Positions 26,795 to 35,923 of a stretch of 64,000 nucleotides of DNA are shown here, piece by piece. The notes beneath the pieces are model-generated. The model was not told where the DNA came from. It did not search any database and saw only the letters and a program-made list of their open reading frames with translations. Position 1 is the first letter of the stretch. Every line of letters begins with the position of its first letter. Origin of the DNA: Phycisphaerales bacterium (lineage in GTDB: Bacteria; Planctomycetota; Phycisphaerae; Phycisphaerales; UBA1924); NCBI GenBank assembly GCA_020427635.1, contig JAGQOH010000007.1, positions 18,306 through 82,305 of the forward strand. Reading direction: 5' to 3'. The position numbers were made by a program, and so were the translations under genes.

Positions 26795-27829
26795 TCAGAT
26801 CCCGATCGCCTCCGCCGGAATCGGCTGCGACGCCGGCAACGTAATCCCATCTGGCAACGGCATCCCCAACGCCAACCCCAGGTCCGCCAGCTTCCGCTTC
26901 ACCTCGCGAAGCGACGTCTTGCCAAACGAACGAACCTTCAGCAGCTCGCTCTCCGGCTTCGTCACCAGCTCCGCCACCGTCGCGATCTTCGCCGACTCCA
27001 GGCAGTTGCTCGCCCGCACCGACAGGTCTAAATCGCCCACCGGCATCATCAGCTTGCGGATCAGCTCGTCGTCGATGCTCGCCGCAGCCGCAGCCTCTTC
27101 CGACACACGCTGCTCGCCCGCATCTGCAAACTGCACGAACGGATTCAGATGCTTGCGCAGAATCTTGGCGGCTTCGACCATCGCCATCTCAGGCGTCACC
27201 GTGCCGTCCGTCCACACATCCATCGTCAGCTTGTCGTAGTTCGTCTTCTGACCGACGCGCGTCTCATCCACCTTGTAGCGCACACGCTGCACGGGTGAAT
27301 AGATCGCATCCACCGCAATGATGCCGATCTCTTGCTCCTCGTCATCGCGATACTGCTCCGCTGCAGGCACATAGCCGCGCCCGCGCGAAACCGTCAACTC
27401 CATCTCGAAGTCAACTTCCTCAGTCAGCGTGCAGATCACCAGGTCCTTGTTCACAATCGTGATCGCGGTGTCCGCTTCGATCAGGTCCGCCGTCACTTCG
27501 CCAGGACCCGTCGCCGCTAGGCGCATCGTCCGCGGCTCGTCGGCATCGAGCTTCACAACCAGATTCTTGATGTTCAAAATGATGTCCGTGACATCTTCCA
27601 ACACACCCGGAATCGTCGTGAACTCATGCGGTGCCCGCGCGATCTTCACACTCGTGACCGCCGCGCCCTCGAGGCTCGACAACAGCACGCGGCGCAACGC
27701 ATTGCCGATCGTCGTGCCGAACCCGCGCTCAAAGGGCTCCACAACGAACCGCCCGAAATTCTCTGCATGAAAACGATGATCCTCGGAGACCCTGCTCGGC
27801 AGCTCCAAGCCACGCCAACGTACGCGCAT
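26795..27829 (-). CDS. rpoA: DNA-directed RNA polymerase alpha subunit
   Basis: 344 residues. N-terminal assembly domain (FVVEPFERGFGTTIGNALRR, LLSSLEGAAVTSVKI) and C-terminal domain (DLDLSVRASNCLESAKIATV, then LLKVRSFGKTSLREVKRKL) that binds UP elements and activators. It nucleates RNA polymerase assembly. AAGGGA lies 9 bases before the ATG. The usual rpsD between rpsK and rpoA is missing here; the 144-base gap holds no gene. Confidence 0.98.
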   Translation of the reverse strand: MRVRWRGLELPSRVSEDHRFHAENFGRFVVEPFERGFGTTIGNALRRVLLSSLEGAAVTSVKIARAPHEFTTIPGVLEDVTDIILNIKNLVVKLDADEPRTMRLAATGPGEVTADLIEADTAITIVNKDLVICTLTEEVDFEMELTVSRGRGYVPAAEQYRDDEEQEIGIIAVDAIYSPVQRVRYKVDETRVGQKTNYDKLTMDVWTDGTVTPEMAMVEAAKILRKHLNPFVQFADAGEQRVSEEAAAAASIDDELIRKLMMPVGDLDLSVRASNCLESAKIATVAELVTKPESELLKVRSFGKTSLREVKRKLADLGLALGMPLPDGITLPASQPIPAEAIGI

Positions 27830-27973
27830 AGTTCACGTTCCCTTCAGCAGCGTTTCGTTCTTCTGGAACTGGCTCCGGGTTCACGCTTTCACACAGGCGG
27901 CTGCTGTTCGCCCACGCGAAGCTTCTTTCCCGAAACGGAAACGATTCGTCAGATTGTCACGCGCCAAGCAAAC

Positions 27974-28351
27974 TCAGACGCGGCGGCGCTTGCGGGGACG
28001 GCACCCATTGTGCGGCACCGGCGTGCGATCCTCGACAGCCGTCACGCGAATCCCCTGCGAAGCAATGCCGTTCACGGCGCTCTCGCGCCCACCACCGGTG
28101 CCGGTGATGCGCACTTCGCATTCCATCATCCCCATCTTCCGGGCCTTCGATGCACACGATTCCCCGGCACGCGTCGCGGCAAAGGGCGTGCTCTTGCGCG
28201 ACCCCTTGAACCCCATCGTCCCCGCCGAATCCCAGCACAGCGTCTCGCCGTTGGGATCCGTGATCGTGATCATCGTGTTGTTGAAGGTCGCGCGAACATG
28301 CGCGATGCCCTTGACGACGTTCTTGCGAACCTTGCGCTGCTTCTTCGCCAT
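27974..28351 (-). CDS. rpsK: 30S ribosomal protein S11
   Basis: 125 residues, normal length. Recognised by [38 protein letters not shown], the [13 protein letters not shown] region and the basic C-terminus [17 protein letters not shown]. It sits on the platform of the small subunit at the mRNA exit. Three bases separate it from the rpsM stop. Confidence 0.98.
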   Translation of the reverse strand: MAKKQRKVRKNVVKGIAHVRATFNNTMITITDPNGETLCWDSAGTMGFKGSRKSTPFAATRAGESCASKARKMGMMECEVRITGTGGGRESAVNGIASQGIRVTAVEDRTPVPHNGCRPRKRRRV

Positions 28352-28354
28352 GGA

Positions 28355-28732
28355 TTAGCCCTTCACACCCTTCTTGCCCGCAACCGTCTTCTTCTTGCCC
28401 TTGCGCGTGCGTGCGTTGCACTTCGTGCGCTGTCCACGCGTCGGCAAACCGCGACGGTGACGATCACCGCGATAGCACTTGATGTCACGCAATCGCTGAA
28501 TGTTCTGATTCACCTGACGACGCAACGCGCCTTCGACCAGGTACTCCTGGTCGAGCAGCTGCGCAATCTGCGCAACTTCCGTATCTGTCAGGTCGCTCGC
28601 ACGCTTCGCAGGATCAAGCTGCAAGCGCGCCAAAATGTCGTCGGCGATCTTCGGGCCGATGCCGTGGATGTACCGCAGTGCGAAACGCACGGGCTTACGA
28701 TCCGGAATGTCCACACCAGCAATACGCGGCAT
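28355..28732 (-). CDS. rpsM: 30S ribosomal protein S13
   Basis: 125 residues. [20 protein letters not shown], then [13 protein letters not shown] (the helix-hairpin-helix), [19 protein letters not shown], and a Lys-rich tail. S13 lies in the head of the 30S subunit and contacts the P-site tRNA and bridges to the 50S. Between rpmJ and rpsK as in most alpha-type ribosomal operons. Confidence 0.98.
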   Translation of the reverse strand: MPRIAGVDIPDRKPVRFALRYIHGIGPKIADDILARLQLDPAKRASDLTDTEVAQIAQLLDQEYLVEGALRRQVNQNIQRLRDIKCYRGDRHRRGLPTRGQRTKCNARTRKGKKKTVAGKKGVKG

Positions 28733-28760
28733 GCTCTTGTCCCTTCGTCCTGGCGAACGC

Positions 28761-28877
28761 TTACCCTTGCACCTGCTTCATGCGCGGATCCTTCTTGTTG
28801 ATCACACGCACCTTGCCCTTGCGACGCACGATCTGACAGTCCTTCGTCAGCCGTCGAACGCTTGAACGCACTTTCAT
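28761..28877 (-). CDS. rpmJ: 50S ribosomal protein L36, zinc-free (C-minus) form
   Basis: 38 residues beginning [20 protein letters not shown] and ending [10 protein letters not shown]36 stabilises the large subunit near the GTPase centre. The canonical zinc ligands Cys11, Cys14, Cys27 and His33 are here Thr11, Cys14, Asn27 and Met33, so the zinc ribbon is lost. The short size, the start at ATG 28877 and the place between infA and rpsM make the identity secure. Confidence 0.95.
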   Translation of the reverse strand: MKVRSSVRRLTKDCQIVRRKGKVRVINKKDPRMKQVQG

Positions 28878-29081
28878 CTGCCACCACCCTCCGGCCTCAA
28901 ACCGGTTCCAAATCGACTTTCGAACCTCAAAAACCGCCCTGGCCACCGTCCGAGGGGGGTCGGGAAGTATACCAACTTCGGAAACCGCCGTCGGAAACCC
29001 GGTCCCGCCCCGCGCCATTCCCCTCAAAGACCAACCGCCGCACCAATGCCAAGCCCAGTGCCCGGCGCCTGCGCCCATTCC

Positions 29082-29300
29082 CTAGTGCCGAAACGTAATC
29101 CGCGCCTTCGTCAGGTCATAGGGGCTCATCTCAACCGTCACCCGATCGCCAGGCAGGATCCGGATGAAGTGCTTCCGCATCTTCCCCGAGACATACGCCA
29201 GCACCTCGTGGTCATTGGGCAGCTTCACCTTGAACATCGCGTTGGGCAACGCGTCAAGGACCTCCGCCTCCATCGTGAACTTCTCATCCTGCTTGGCCAT
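29082..29300 (-). CDS. infA: translation initiation factor IF-1
   Basis: 72 residues, the standard length. [20 protein letters not shown] and [20 protein letters not shown] give the OB-fold S1-like domain that binds the 30S A site during initiation. It lies 181 bases downstream of secY, with no adk or map between. Confidence 0.98.
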   Translation of the reverse strand: MAKQDEKFTMEAEVLDALPNAMFKVKLPNDHEVLAYVSGKMRKHFIRILPGDRVTVEMSPYDLTKARITFRH

Positions 29301-29479
29301 ACTGAACGCAATAACTCCTCAACTGCAGACCGGCGACCCGAACACCACCATGGGCCGGCTCAAACGCTCCCGCTTGGAAAAAGGGACTGTGCCCCCACTA
29401 TACCCACAACAGGTCCAGAATATTCCCCTTCGACCCCGCCCTGGCCGAGTGGACCAGACTTGGGCCCGGGCCCACATGC

Positions 29480-30916
29480 TCAATACCGAGCCCCACGGAT
29501 CTTGGGCCCCTTCCCGCCATCGGCGCCGCCCAGGAATCCCGCATAGTTCCGCATCAACAGATTCGCCTCGATCCGCTGGATGAAGTCCAACCCCACCGAC
29601 ACCACGATCAACAAACCAGTGCCGCCCAGGAACGACGCCACCAAGAAGTTGATGTTCAGCGCAGAATTCACCACCATCGGAATCACCGCAATGATCGCAA
29701 GGAATCCCGCGCCCACATACGTGATGCGCTCCATCACCGTCTCGAGATACTCCGCGGTCCTGGGCCCCGGGCGAAGCCCCGGAATGAATGCCCCCGAATC
29801 GCGCAGCTGCTTTGACATGTCCTCAGGATTGAACTGCACCGTAGTCCAGAAGTAACTGAAGAAGTACACCATCACGATGTACAGCAAGATGTAGGGATAC
29901 GCCCCCGTCTGGAACGCATCCCCCAAGAAGCGCGTCGTGTTCACCCACCACATCGGCAGGTGCGCCGCCTGGGCATGCTCCGCCAGATACTGAAAAATCA
30001 CCGCCGGGAAGATCATGAGCGACGACGCAAAGATGATCGGCATCACGCCGCCGTGATTCACGCGCAGCGGCAGATACGAACGCTGCCCGCCAACCACCCG
30101 GCGCCCACGCGTGTGCCGCGCCTGCTGCACCGGAATGCGCCGCTGCGCCACCGTGATCAGCACCGCGCCCGCAACCACACCCACAAACGCGCCCATCAGC
30201 AAGATCACCTGCATCCAGCTCAGGCTCGTGTCGCCGCTGGGCGGCTCGCCCAACAGGACCTTCACAAAGCCCAGTTGCGAAATGGGCGAGTTCTGCACGA
30301 CCCAAAGGAACGCGCCAGGCATGTTGGCCAGAATGCCCGCCGTAATAAGCAGCGACACCCCGTTCCCAATCCCATACTTGTCGATCTGCTCGCCAAGCCA
30401 CATCAGGAACGTCGTGCCCGCCGTCATCGCAACGATCGCCATCACCCACCACACCGGATTGCTGCCCCAGCCCGGGTACACCAACCCCATCTGCGTGATG
30501 TAGCTCAGCCATGCAAAGCTCTGAATGATGCACAAGCCGATCGTCGCGTAACGCGTCCACTCCGTAATCTTCTGGCGACCCGAAGGCCCTTCCTGCTGCA
30601 TCTTTTTGAGCGGCGGATACGCCGAACCCAGCAGCTGGAAAATGATCGCCGCCGAAATGTACGGCATGATCCCCAAACCGAAGATCGTCGACTGCCCAAG
30701 TGATCCACCCGAAAACGTCGAGATGAACACCGCCATGCGACCGACGGCCCCGCCCGACTGCGTCTGCTGCTGCATGAAGTCATGCAACGCTTGCTGCGAA
30801 ATCCCGGGCACGGGAATCCAGAAGCCGATCCGATAGACGATCAGCATCCCGAGCGTAAAGAGCACCTTGTTCCGCAAGTCGGGAATGCGAAACACGTTCA
30901 TCAGGGCTGCAAGCAT
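29480..30916 (-). CDS. secY: preprotein translocase subunit SecY
   Basis: 478 residues with ten membrane helices; channel of the Sec translocon. Signature blocks: NKVLFTLGMLIVYRIGFWIP (helix 1 and after), GIMPYISAAIIFQLL, GPSGRQKITEWTRYATI, and VQFNPEDMSKQLRDSGAFIP with GLRPGPRTAEYLE. The start MLAALMNVFRIPDLR at 30916 was chosen for its match to the family and the upstream GGAGG; a start 12 codons earlier (30952) is possible. The short C-terminus ends GPKIRGARY. Confidence 0.97.
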   Translation of the reverse strand: MLAALMNVFRIPDLRNKVLFTLGMLIVYRIGFWIPVPGISQQALHDFMQQQTQSGGAVGRMAVFISTFSGGSLGQSTIFGLGIMPYISAAIIFQLLGSAYPPLKKMQQEGPSGRQKITEWTRYATIGLCIIQSFAWLSYITQMGLVYPGWGSNPVWWVMAIVAMTAGTTFLMWLGEQIDKYGIGNGVSLLITAGILANMPGAFLWVVQNSPISQLGFVKVLLGEPPSGDTSLSWMQVILLMGAFVGVVAGAVLITVAQRRIPVQQARHTRGRRVVGGQRSYLPLRVNHGGVMPIIFASSLMIFPAVIFQYLAEHAQAAHLPMWWVNTTRFLGDAFQTGAYPYILLYIVMVYFFSYFWTTVQFNPEDMSKQLRDSGAFIPGLRPGPRTAEYLETVMERITYVGAGFLAIIAVIPMVVNSALNINFLVASFLGGTGLLIVVSVGLDFIQRIEANLLMRNYAGFLGGADGGKGPKIRGARY

Positions 30917-30989
30917 TGCGTTTGCCGATCCTCCATGGCGAGCGTGCATCATGCACGCATGGGGCGAAGCCTAGGCGCAGGCCCAACGC

Positions 30990-31628
30990 TCAGCCCTTCT
31001 TCGACTTCTTGCCTTCCTTTGCCTTGCCCTCGCCCTTGCCACCCGCGGCGTGCTCGGCCTTCTTCCTGGCGGACAACTCCAAACGCTTGCGCTTCCACGT
31101 CAGGTTCTTGGGCGTCGGATCACCGGATGCCCGGTCAACGCCGCGAATCTGGTCGCGCCGCGTCCCAAGCTCCGTCACCGAACCACCCGCATCCGTCACC
31201 ATCTTCTTGACCGAACCCGTCACGCGCTCCGCGGTGATGTCGTACTTCACCTTCAAGCCTTCGTGGCCCTTCAAGCCGCCCAGCACCTTCAGCGGACGCG
31301 ACTCATCGCGAATGAGCCCCGCCTCCACGAGCTTCGCCTTGGTAATCGCACCACCCTTCGACAACTCCGGGTGATCCAGCATGTCACCAATGTTGACCGT
31401 CCAGAACTGCACACCAAAGCGCACATTCGAGAAGCCGTGACGCTGCATGCGCCGGAAGAATGGCATCTGGCCACCTTCAAACTGATGCCGCGCCGAATAG
31501 CCCGCGCGCGACCCGGCGCCCTTGTGTCCACGGCCCGATGTCTTGCCGTGTCCCGAGCCACGTCCGCGTCCAAGACGCTTCTTCGCCTTGTAAGCCCCGG
31601 CCTTCGCGGTGATTTCATGAATCATCAT
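30990..31628 (-). CDS. rplO: 50S ribosomal protein L15, with Lys-rich C-terminal extension
   Basis: 212 residues compared with about 145-150 usually. MIHEITAKAGAYKAKKRLGR, then GSGHGKTSGRGHKGAGSR and FEGGQMPFFRRMQRHGFSN mark L15. The last 50-60 residues are an Ala/Glu/Lys tail (KKAEHAAGGKGEGKAKEG). L15 organises 23S rRNA late in 50S assembly. Two adjacent ATGs (31628, 31625) are possible starts. rpmD (L30), normally just upstream, is absent: only 50 bases separate this gene from rpsE. Confidence 0.97.
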   Translation of the reverse strand: MMIHEITAKAGAYKAKKRLGRGRGSGHGKTSGRGHKGAGSRAGYSARHQFEGGQMPFFRRMQRHGFSNVRFGVQFWTVNIGDMLDHPELSKGGAITKAKLVEAGLIRDESRPLKVLGGLKGHEGLKVKYDITAERVTGSVKKMVTDAGGSVTELGTRRDQIRGVDRASGDPTPKNLTWKRKRLELSARKKAEHAAGGKGEGKAKEGKKSKKG

Positions 31629-31678
31629 GATGATGCGTCCTCTGCCCGCTCATCGGGCGTCTTGCACACAGTGCAGTC

Positions 31679-32416
31679 TTACTTGCTCTCGCCCCCGCTG
31701 GCCTGCGTCTCGCTCGCGGCTTCCGGTGCACCGCCATCGTTGCTCTCACCGCCGCCGCCACCGCGACCACCGCGACCGCCGCGACCACCGCCACGACCAC
31801 CGCGACCACCGCGACCACCGCCGCGACGATCCTCACCAACGCGATTCACCGGGCCCTTCATCTTCTCGCCGCCCGACGTATGCGTCACAAACGCTGCGCC
31901 ACGCTCCAAACGCTCGTCGACTTCGCTCTTGCCAAGATCAACCCCACGCAGCCCCGCAACCACGTCCTTCAAACGCAGCTGCTGCAAGCCCGCAAGCGTC
32001 GCCTTCGCAAGGTTCTTCTTGTTCGCAGAACCATAGCTCTTCGTCAGGCAATCCGTAATCCCCGCCGACTCCAGCACCGCACGCACCGTCGTGCCCGCAA
32101 CAATGCCAGTACCAGGTGACGCAGGCACAAGCTTCACACGCGACGCCGAGAACTCGCCCCACACCTCGTGCGGAATCGTGCCCCCCTGCAGCGTCACCGA
32201 CTGCATGCTCTTCTTCGCTTCCTTCTGCGCCTTCTCGATCGCGGGCGGCACCTCGTTGGCCTTGGCATATCCCAATGCCACCTTGCCACGCTTGTCGCCG
32301 ATCACAACCAGCGCACCGAAACTGAAGCGACGGCCACCAGCAACAGTCGCGGCGCTCCGGAACACACCGATCGTCGTGCTTTCGAGTTGCGAGACTTCGT
32401 CGAGAACTTCTGCCAT
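31679..32416 (-). CDS. rpsE: 30S ribosomal protein S5 with RGG-rich tail
   Basis: 245 residues; the S5 core (about 1-170) has TTIGVFRSAATVAGGRRFSF, PASPGTGIVAGTTVRAVLES and AGITDCLTKSYGSANKKNL. S5 is at the mRNA entry site and affects decoding fidelity. After the core comes a roughly 35-residue RGG/RGGG repeat block (residues about 192-225) and an acidic Ser/Glu/Gly end. RGG boxes bind RNA in other proteins; this one is an addition to the normal 165-residue protein. Confidence 0.97.
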   Translation of the reverse strand: MAEVLDEVSQLESTTIGVFRSAATVAGGRRFSFGALVVIGDKRGKVALGYAKANEVPPAIEKAQKEAKKSMQSVTLQGGTIPHEVWGEFSASRVKLVPASPGTGIVAGTTVRAVLESAGITDCLTKSYGSANKKNLAKATLAGLQQLRLKDVVAGLRGVDLGKSEVDERLERGAAFVTHTSGGEKMKGPVNRVGEDRRGGGRGGRGGRGGGRGGRGGRGGGGGESNDGGAPEAASETQASGGESK

Positions 32417-32419
32417 TGC

Positions 32420-32782
32420 TTAGAACTCCAGCCCGGCTTTGCGAGCAGCATCTGCAAGCGCCTTCACACGCCCGTGATACCGGAAACCACCACGATCAAA
32501 CACCACTTTGGTCACACCGCTTGACTTCGCACGCTCTGCAAGCGCCGCGCCCACCGCGCTCGCGCCCTCCACACCACCCGTCTTGGTGACGCCAAGCTTG
32601 CTCTCACGCGTCGACGCCGCGCACAGCGTCTTACCCGCAAGATCATCAATCACCTGCGCGTATATGTGATTCAGCGAACGGTAAATCGCCAAACGCGGAC
32701 GCGCCGGCGTGCCCTGCACACGCCTCCGCGTAATCACGCGGCGGCGCTTGCGACGCATTGTCTTTGCTTTCTGCCGATCCAT
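32420..32782 (-). CDS. rplR: 50S ribosomal protein L18
   Basis: 120 residues. [37 protein letters not shown] and [20 protein letters not shown] are the L18 signature; it binds 5S rRNA together with L5. Three bases after the stop the rpsE start follows. Confidence 0.98.
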   Translation of the reverse strand: MDRQKAKTMRRKRRRVITRRRVQGTPARPRLAIYRSLNHIYAQVIDDLAGKTLCAASTRESKLGVTKTGGVEGASAVGAALAERAKSSGVTKVVFDRGGFRYHGRVKALADAARKAGLEF

Positions 32783-32809
32783 GTCAACGTCTCCAAAAAC
32801 CTGCGTGCG

Positions 32810-33358
32810 TTAGCTGCCGAACGCCTTGCCCTGCTTGCGACGAACAATCTCGTCGATGTACTTGATCCCCTTGCCGTTGTACGGCTCGGGCTTGCGCTTC
32901 GAGCGCACCTTCGCGGCAAACTCACCCACCGCCTGCTTGTCTGGACCCTTCACAACGATCATCTGCTTATCCACCGTCACCGTCAGACCAGGCGGAATCG
33001 GCACCGAGATCGTGTTCGCAAAGCCCACCTTCAGGTCAAGCCGTTGCCCCGCAAGCTGCGCCGTGTAACCCACGCCCACAACCTCGAGCTTCTTCTCATA
33101 CCCATCCGTCACGCCCTTGACCATGTTCGCAAGCAACGCTCGCGTCAGGCCCCAATAGGCACGCACCTGCTTGATCGACTCGTCCTTCGGATCGATCGTC
33201 ACATTCAACGCCTTTGATGCGTCGTCCAACGTCACCTTCACCTCCGGGCGATGCTCATACTCAAGCGTGCTGTTCCCAGAGGAAATGGACACCTTGCGCC
33301 CGTTGATCGACGCTGTGGCCTTGCCGAGCGGCACTGGTTTCTTCCCAAGTCGACTCAT
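32810..33358 (-). CDS. rplF: 50S ribosomal protein L6
   Basis: 182 residues. MSRLGKKPVPLGKATASING, VGVGYTAQLAGQRLDLKVGF and the C-terminal RRKPEPYNGKGIKY-type block (here KRKPEPYNGKGIKYIDEIVR) identify L6, which sits near the sarcin-ricin loop and factor-binding site. Normal length, normal place between rpsH and rplR. Confidence 0.98.
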   Translation of the reverse strand: MSRLGKKPVPLGKATASINGRKVSISSGNSTLEYEHRPEVKVTLDDASKALNVTIDPKDESIKQVRAYWGLTRALLANMVKGVTDGYEKKLEVVGVGYTAQLAGQRLDLKVGFANTISVPIPPGLTVTVDKQMIVVKGPDKQAVGEFAAKVRSKRKPEPYNGKGIKYIDEIVRRKQGKAFGS

Positions 33359-33405
33359 CGTTCAACTCCCGGCGATCCACACCGCCGCTACGCAATCCGA
33401 TCAGA

Positions 33406-33801
33406 TCACTCCACGAACGCAAGCACTTCGCCACCAATGCGCTTCTCGCGGCACTGGCGATCTGACATCACTCCGTGCGAGGTCGAAACGATCGCAATAC
33501 CCAAGCCCTGCATCGGACGGGACAGATCGTCAACCTTCTTGTACACCCGGCAACCGGGCTTCGACACCCGATCAAGACGATGCAGCACCGTCTCGCCACG
33601 AGGACCATACTTCAGCTTCACGCGGATCAGGCCCTGACGACCATCCTCCACAACATCAAATCCGTTGATGTAGCCCTCGCTCTGCAAAATCTCCGCAACG
33701 CCGCGGCAGACCTTGCTGTTCAGGCACTTCACTTCCTTCTGCTCATTCCGCGCCGCATTGCGGATGCGAGTGAGCATGTCAGCAATCGTGTCATTCACCA
33801 T
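33406..33801 (-). CDS. rpsH: 30S ribosomal protein S8
   Basis: 131 residues. [20 protein letters not shown] at the N-terminus and SRPMQGLGIAIVSTSHGVMS with DRQCREKRIGGEVLAFVE at the C-terminus are diagnostic. S8 binds the central domain of 16S rRNA; in E. coli it is the spc operon translational repressor. The start overlaps the rpsN stop by one base. Confidence 0.98.
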   Translation of the reverse strand: MVNDTIADMLTRIRNAARNEQKEVKCLNSKVCRGVAEILQSEGYINGFDVVEDGRQGLIRVKLKYGPRGETVLHRLDRVSKPGCRVYKKVDDLSRPMQGLGIAIVSTSHGVMSDRQCREKRIGGEVLAFVE

Positions 33802-33986
33802 TACCAGCTCGCCTTCCGCATACCGGGGATCTTCCCTTCCAACGCCAGCTTCCGCAGCATGATGCGAGAGATCCGGAACTTGCGATACACGCCACGCGAA
33901 CGCCCTGTCAACTCACACCGACGGACGGTGCGCGTCATGTACTTCGGCGTCTGCCGCGTCTTTGCCATCTGTGCCTTCGTCGTCAC
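33801..33986 (-). CDS. rpsN: 30S ribosomal protein S14, short zinc-free form
   Basis: 61 residues, the length of the short type Z S14, ending [11 protein letters not shown]. The four zinc Cys positions 24, 27, 40 and 43 are here Cys24, Thr27, Ser40 and Met43, so the zinc site is gone although the short backbone is kept. The start is GTG at 33986, eight bases after GGAGGAG, and it overlaps the rplE stop by 4 bases (GTGA). S14 is in the 30S head. Confidence 0.96.
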   Translation of the reverse strand: MTTKAQMAKTRQTPKYMTRTVRRCELTGRSRGVYRKFRISRIMLRKLALEGKIPGMRKASW

Positions 33987-34606
33987 TTCTTCTTCTCCTC
34001 CCGGCGGAACGGGAAGCCCAGCTCTTCGAGCACGAACCGGCTCATCTTCGGGTCTGAATTCTTGAACACCAGGTTCACGTGCATCCCATGCGTGAACGTT
34101 GCCTTCGCCATGTCGATCTCCGGGAATACGCCCTGCTCAGTCAAGCCAAGCGAGTAGCTCCCTCCCTTGTCGAACGCCTTCTCGTTCATGCCGCGAAAGT
34201 CCTTGATGCGCGGCATCGCCAGATTGATCAGGCGATCAAGGAAATGCCACATGCGATCCTGACGCAACGTCACCATCGCAGATGTCTCGTATCCCTCGCG
34301 AACCTTGAAGTTCGACACTGAACGCTTCGCCTTGATCACCACAGGCCTCTGCCCGGTGATCGTCTTCAGAGAACTCAACACCGTCTCCTTCACGTTGGCC
34401 GGCAACTTCGTGCCCTCCAAGTGACGACCCATGTTGATGTTCACCACGATCTTGTCCAGCTTCGGGCGGCTCATCGGGTTCTTCTTCCCGAACGCCTCGC
34501 CAAGCTTGGGCGAGATCTCGCTCTTGAAACGCTCGCGCAGACGCGGCGGCGGACCCGGCTCGGCCACCGCGGCGCCACCCTTGTTGTCTTTGTCCTTCGC
34601 CATCAT
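33983..34606 (-). CDS. rplE: 50S ribosomal protein L5
   Basis: 207 residues; about 25 extra at the N-terminus (Lys/Asp/Pro-rich) compared with the usual 180. Core blocks: [38 protein letters not shown] and [21 protein letters not shown]5 binds 5S rRNA and contacts the P-site tRNA. Two adjacent ATGs can start it (34606, 34603). Confidence 0.97.
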   Translation of the reverse strand: MMAKDKDNKGGAAVAEPGPPPRLRERFKSEISPKLGEAFGKKNPMSRPKLDKIVVNINMGRHLEGTKLPANVKETVLSSLKTITGQRPVVIKAKRSVSNFKVREGYETSAMVTLRQDRMWHFLDRLINLAMPRIKDFRGMNEKAFDKGGSYSLGLTEQGVFPEIDMAKATFTHGMHVNLVFKNSDPKMSRFVLEELGFPFRREEKKK

Positions 34607-34627
34607 TGCTCTCCGCGATCCTCGCCC

Positions 34628-34972
34628 TTACTTGCTCTTCCGCGCCTTGCGCAGCACGTGCAGCTCCGCCCCGTTCCGCGCCGCAACACGCACCTTCGAA
34701 CCATCCGCCTTCTTCTGGAAACGCACACGCGTCGGCTTCCCGTCCACCACCGGGCTCACGTTCGAGATGTGGAAACTCCGGTCCACCTCGACCTGACCGC
34801 CCTGCGGATTGATCCGCGTCGGCTTCAAGTTCTTCTTGATCCCATCGATCTGTGCGCTATGCACCACCACACGCTCCGCGTCGTGCAACACACGCACCAC
34901 CGTTCCCGTCACACCGCGGTACTTGCCCGCCGTGATCATTACCTGGTCATCCTTGCGAACATGGCATGGCAT
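34628..34972 (-). CDS. rplX: 50S ribosomal protein L24
   Basis: 114 residues. The KOW motif near the N-terminus (VRKDDQVMITAGKYRGVTGT) and INPQGGQVEVDRSFHISNVS identify L24, an early assembly protein at the tunnel exit. The last residues LHVLRKARKSK are basic. It starts one base after the rplN stop. Confidence 0.97.
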   Translation of the reverse strand: MPCHVRKDDQVMITAGKYRGVTGTVVRVLHDAERVVVHSAQIDGIKKNLKPTRINPQGGQVEVDRSFHISNVSPVVDGKPTRVRFQKKADGSKVRVAARNGAELHVLRKARKSK

Positions 34973-34973
34973 C

Positions 34974-35360
34974 TCAGATCACCTCCGAGGCAAGCGACAC
35001 AATCTTCATGTACCCCTTGTCGCGCAGCTCACGGGCCACCGCCCCGAAAATACGCGTCCCACGCGGGTTCCCGTCAGGTTGAATCAGCACCACCGCGCTC
35101 TTGTCGAAACGCACATATGAGCCGTCAGGCCGACGCGTCGCCTTCGCCGTGCGCACGACAACCGCCTTCACCACATCGCCCGCCTTCACATCCGCGCCCG
35201 GCAATGCCTTCTTCACCGAGCACACCACGCGATCGCCCACACCCGCCGTGCGGCGCTTGAATCCCTTACGCGGGGTCGAACCCCCGAGCACACGGATCAC
35301 ATAAGCGATTTTCGCGCCCGAGTTGTCGGCGACTTCGCACCTTGATTCAGCTTGCAACAT
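34974..35360 (-). CDS. rplN: 50S ribosomal protein L14
   Basis: 128 residues. [40 protein letters not shown] and [20 protein letters not shown] are classical L14 blocks; it forms an intersubunit bridge with helix 44 of 16S rRNA. Slightly longer than the usual 122 residues because of a short insert near [15 protein letters not shown]. Confidence 0.98.
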   Translation of the reverse strand: MLQAESRCEVADNSGAKIAYVIRVLGGSTPRKGFKRRTAGVGDRVVCSVKKALPGADVKAGDVVKAVVVRTAKATRRPDGSYVRFDKSAVVLIQPDGNPRGTRIFGAVARELRDKGYMKIVSLASEVI

Positions 35361-35416
35361 CTGCCATCACCTCCCCGCCAAACCAGCTCCCGCTGGGGCG
35401 GCGAACTCCAACACAT

Positions 35417-35698
35417 TCAACCTTCGCGCATCGACACTTCTTCGGGCGCCCGCTCGACCACACGGACCAACCGCCAGGACTTGGTCTTCGAAATGGGCCG
35501 GCACTCTTCGATCTCAACCTTGTCACCCATACGGGCGTCGTTCTTCTCATCGTGCACATGCAACACCGTGCGCTGACGCAGATACTTGCCGTACTTCGGA
35601 TGCTTCGCCAGGAACTGCACCTCCACCTTGCGCGTCTTGTCACGCTTGTCAGAGGTCACCACGCCCGTGCGCATCGGAATGTCCTTCTTTTCCGCCAT
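35417..35698 (-). CDS. rpsQ: 30S ribosomal protein S17
   Basis: 93 residues. [40 protein letters not shown] and [20 protein letters not shown] show the S17 OB fold, a primary 16S rRNA binder. The start overlaps the rpmC stop by one base. Confidence 0.98.
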   Translation of the reverse strand: MAEKKDIPMRTGVVTSDKRDKTRKVEVQFLAKHPKYGKYLRQRTVLHVHDEKNDARMGDKVEIEECRPISKTKSWRLVRVVERAPEEVSMREG

Positions 35699-35904
35699 TA
35701 CGCCCGCTCCTCGGCGGCAATCAGCCGCGCCGTCTGCTCAGTCTTGAGCCGGGCAATGTCCCGGCGAATCTTCTTGAACTGCGAAGGATCCTCGATCTTG
35801 TCCGTCACCACCTGGCAACGCAGGTCGAACATCTTCTTGCTCAGGCGATCGAGCTCGACGAGGATCTCTTCGTCATTCAGCTTGTGAACTTCCTTGGCCT
35901 TCAC
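35698..35904 (-). CDS. rpmC: 50S ribosomal protein L29
   Basis: 68 residues when started at the GTG at 35904, which is eight bases after AGGAG. A longer in-frame ATG start (35949) would overlap the rplP stop region and add residues not seen in L29. [40 protein letters not shown] and [17 protein letters not shown] form the two-helix hairpin of L29, located at the tunnel exit next to L23. Confidence 0.96.
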   Translation of the reverse strand: MKAKEVHKLNDEEILVELDRLSKKMFDLRCQVVTDKIEDPSQFKKIRRDIARLKTEQTARLIAAEERA

Positions 35905-35923
35905 GTCTCGAACTCCTGATTGC

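Noticed and set aside
27830..27973. Hidden rpsD or other gene between rpsK and rpoA
   Set aside because: The 144-base gap is too short and has no coding frame of interest.
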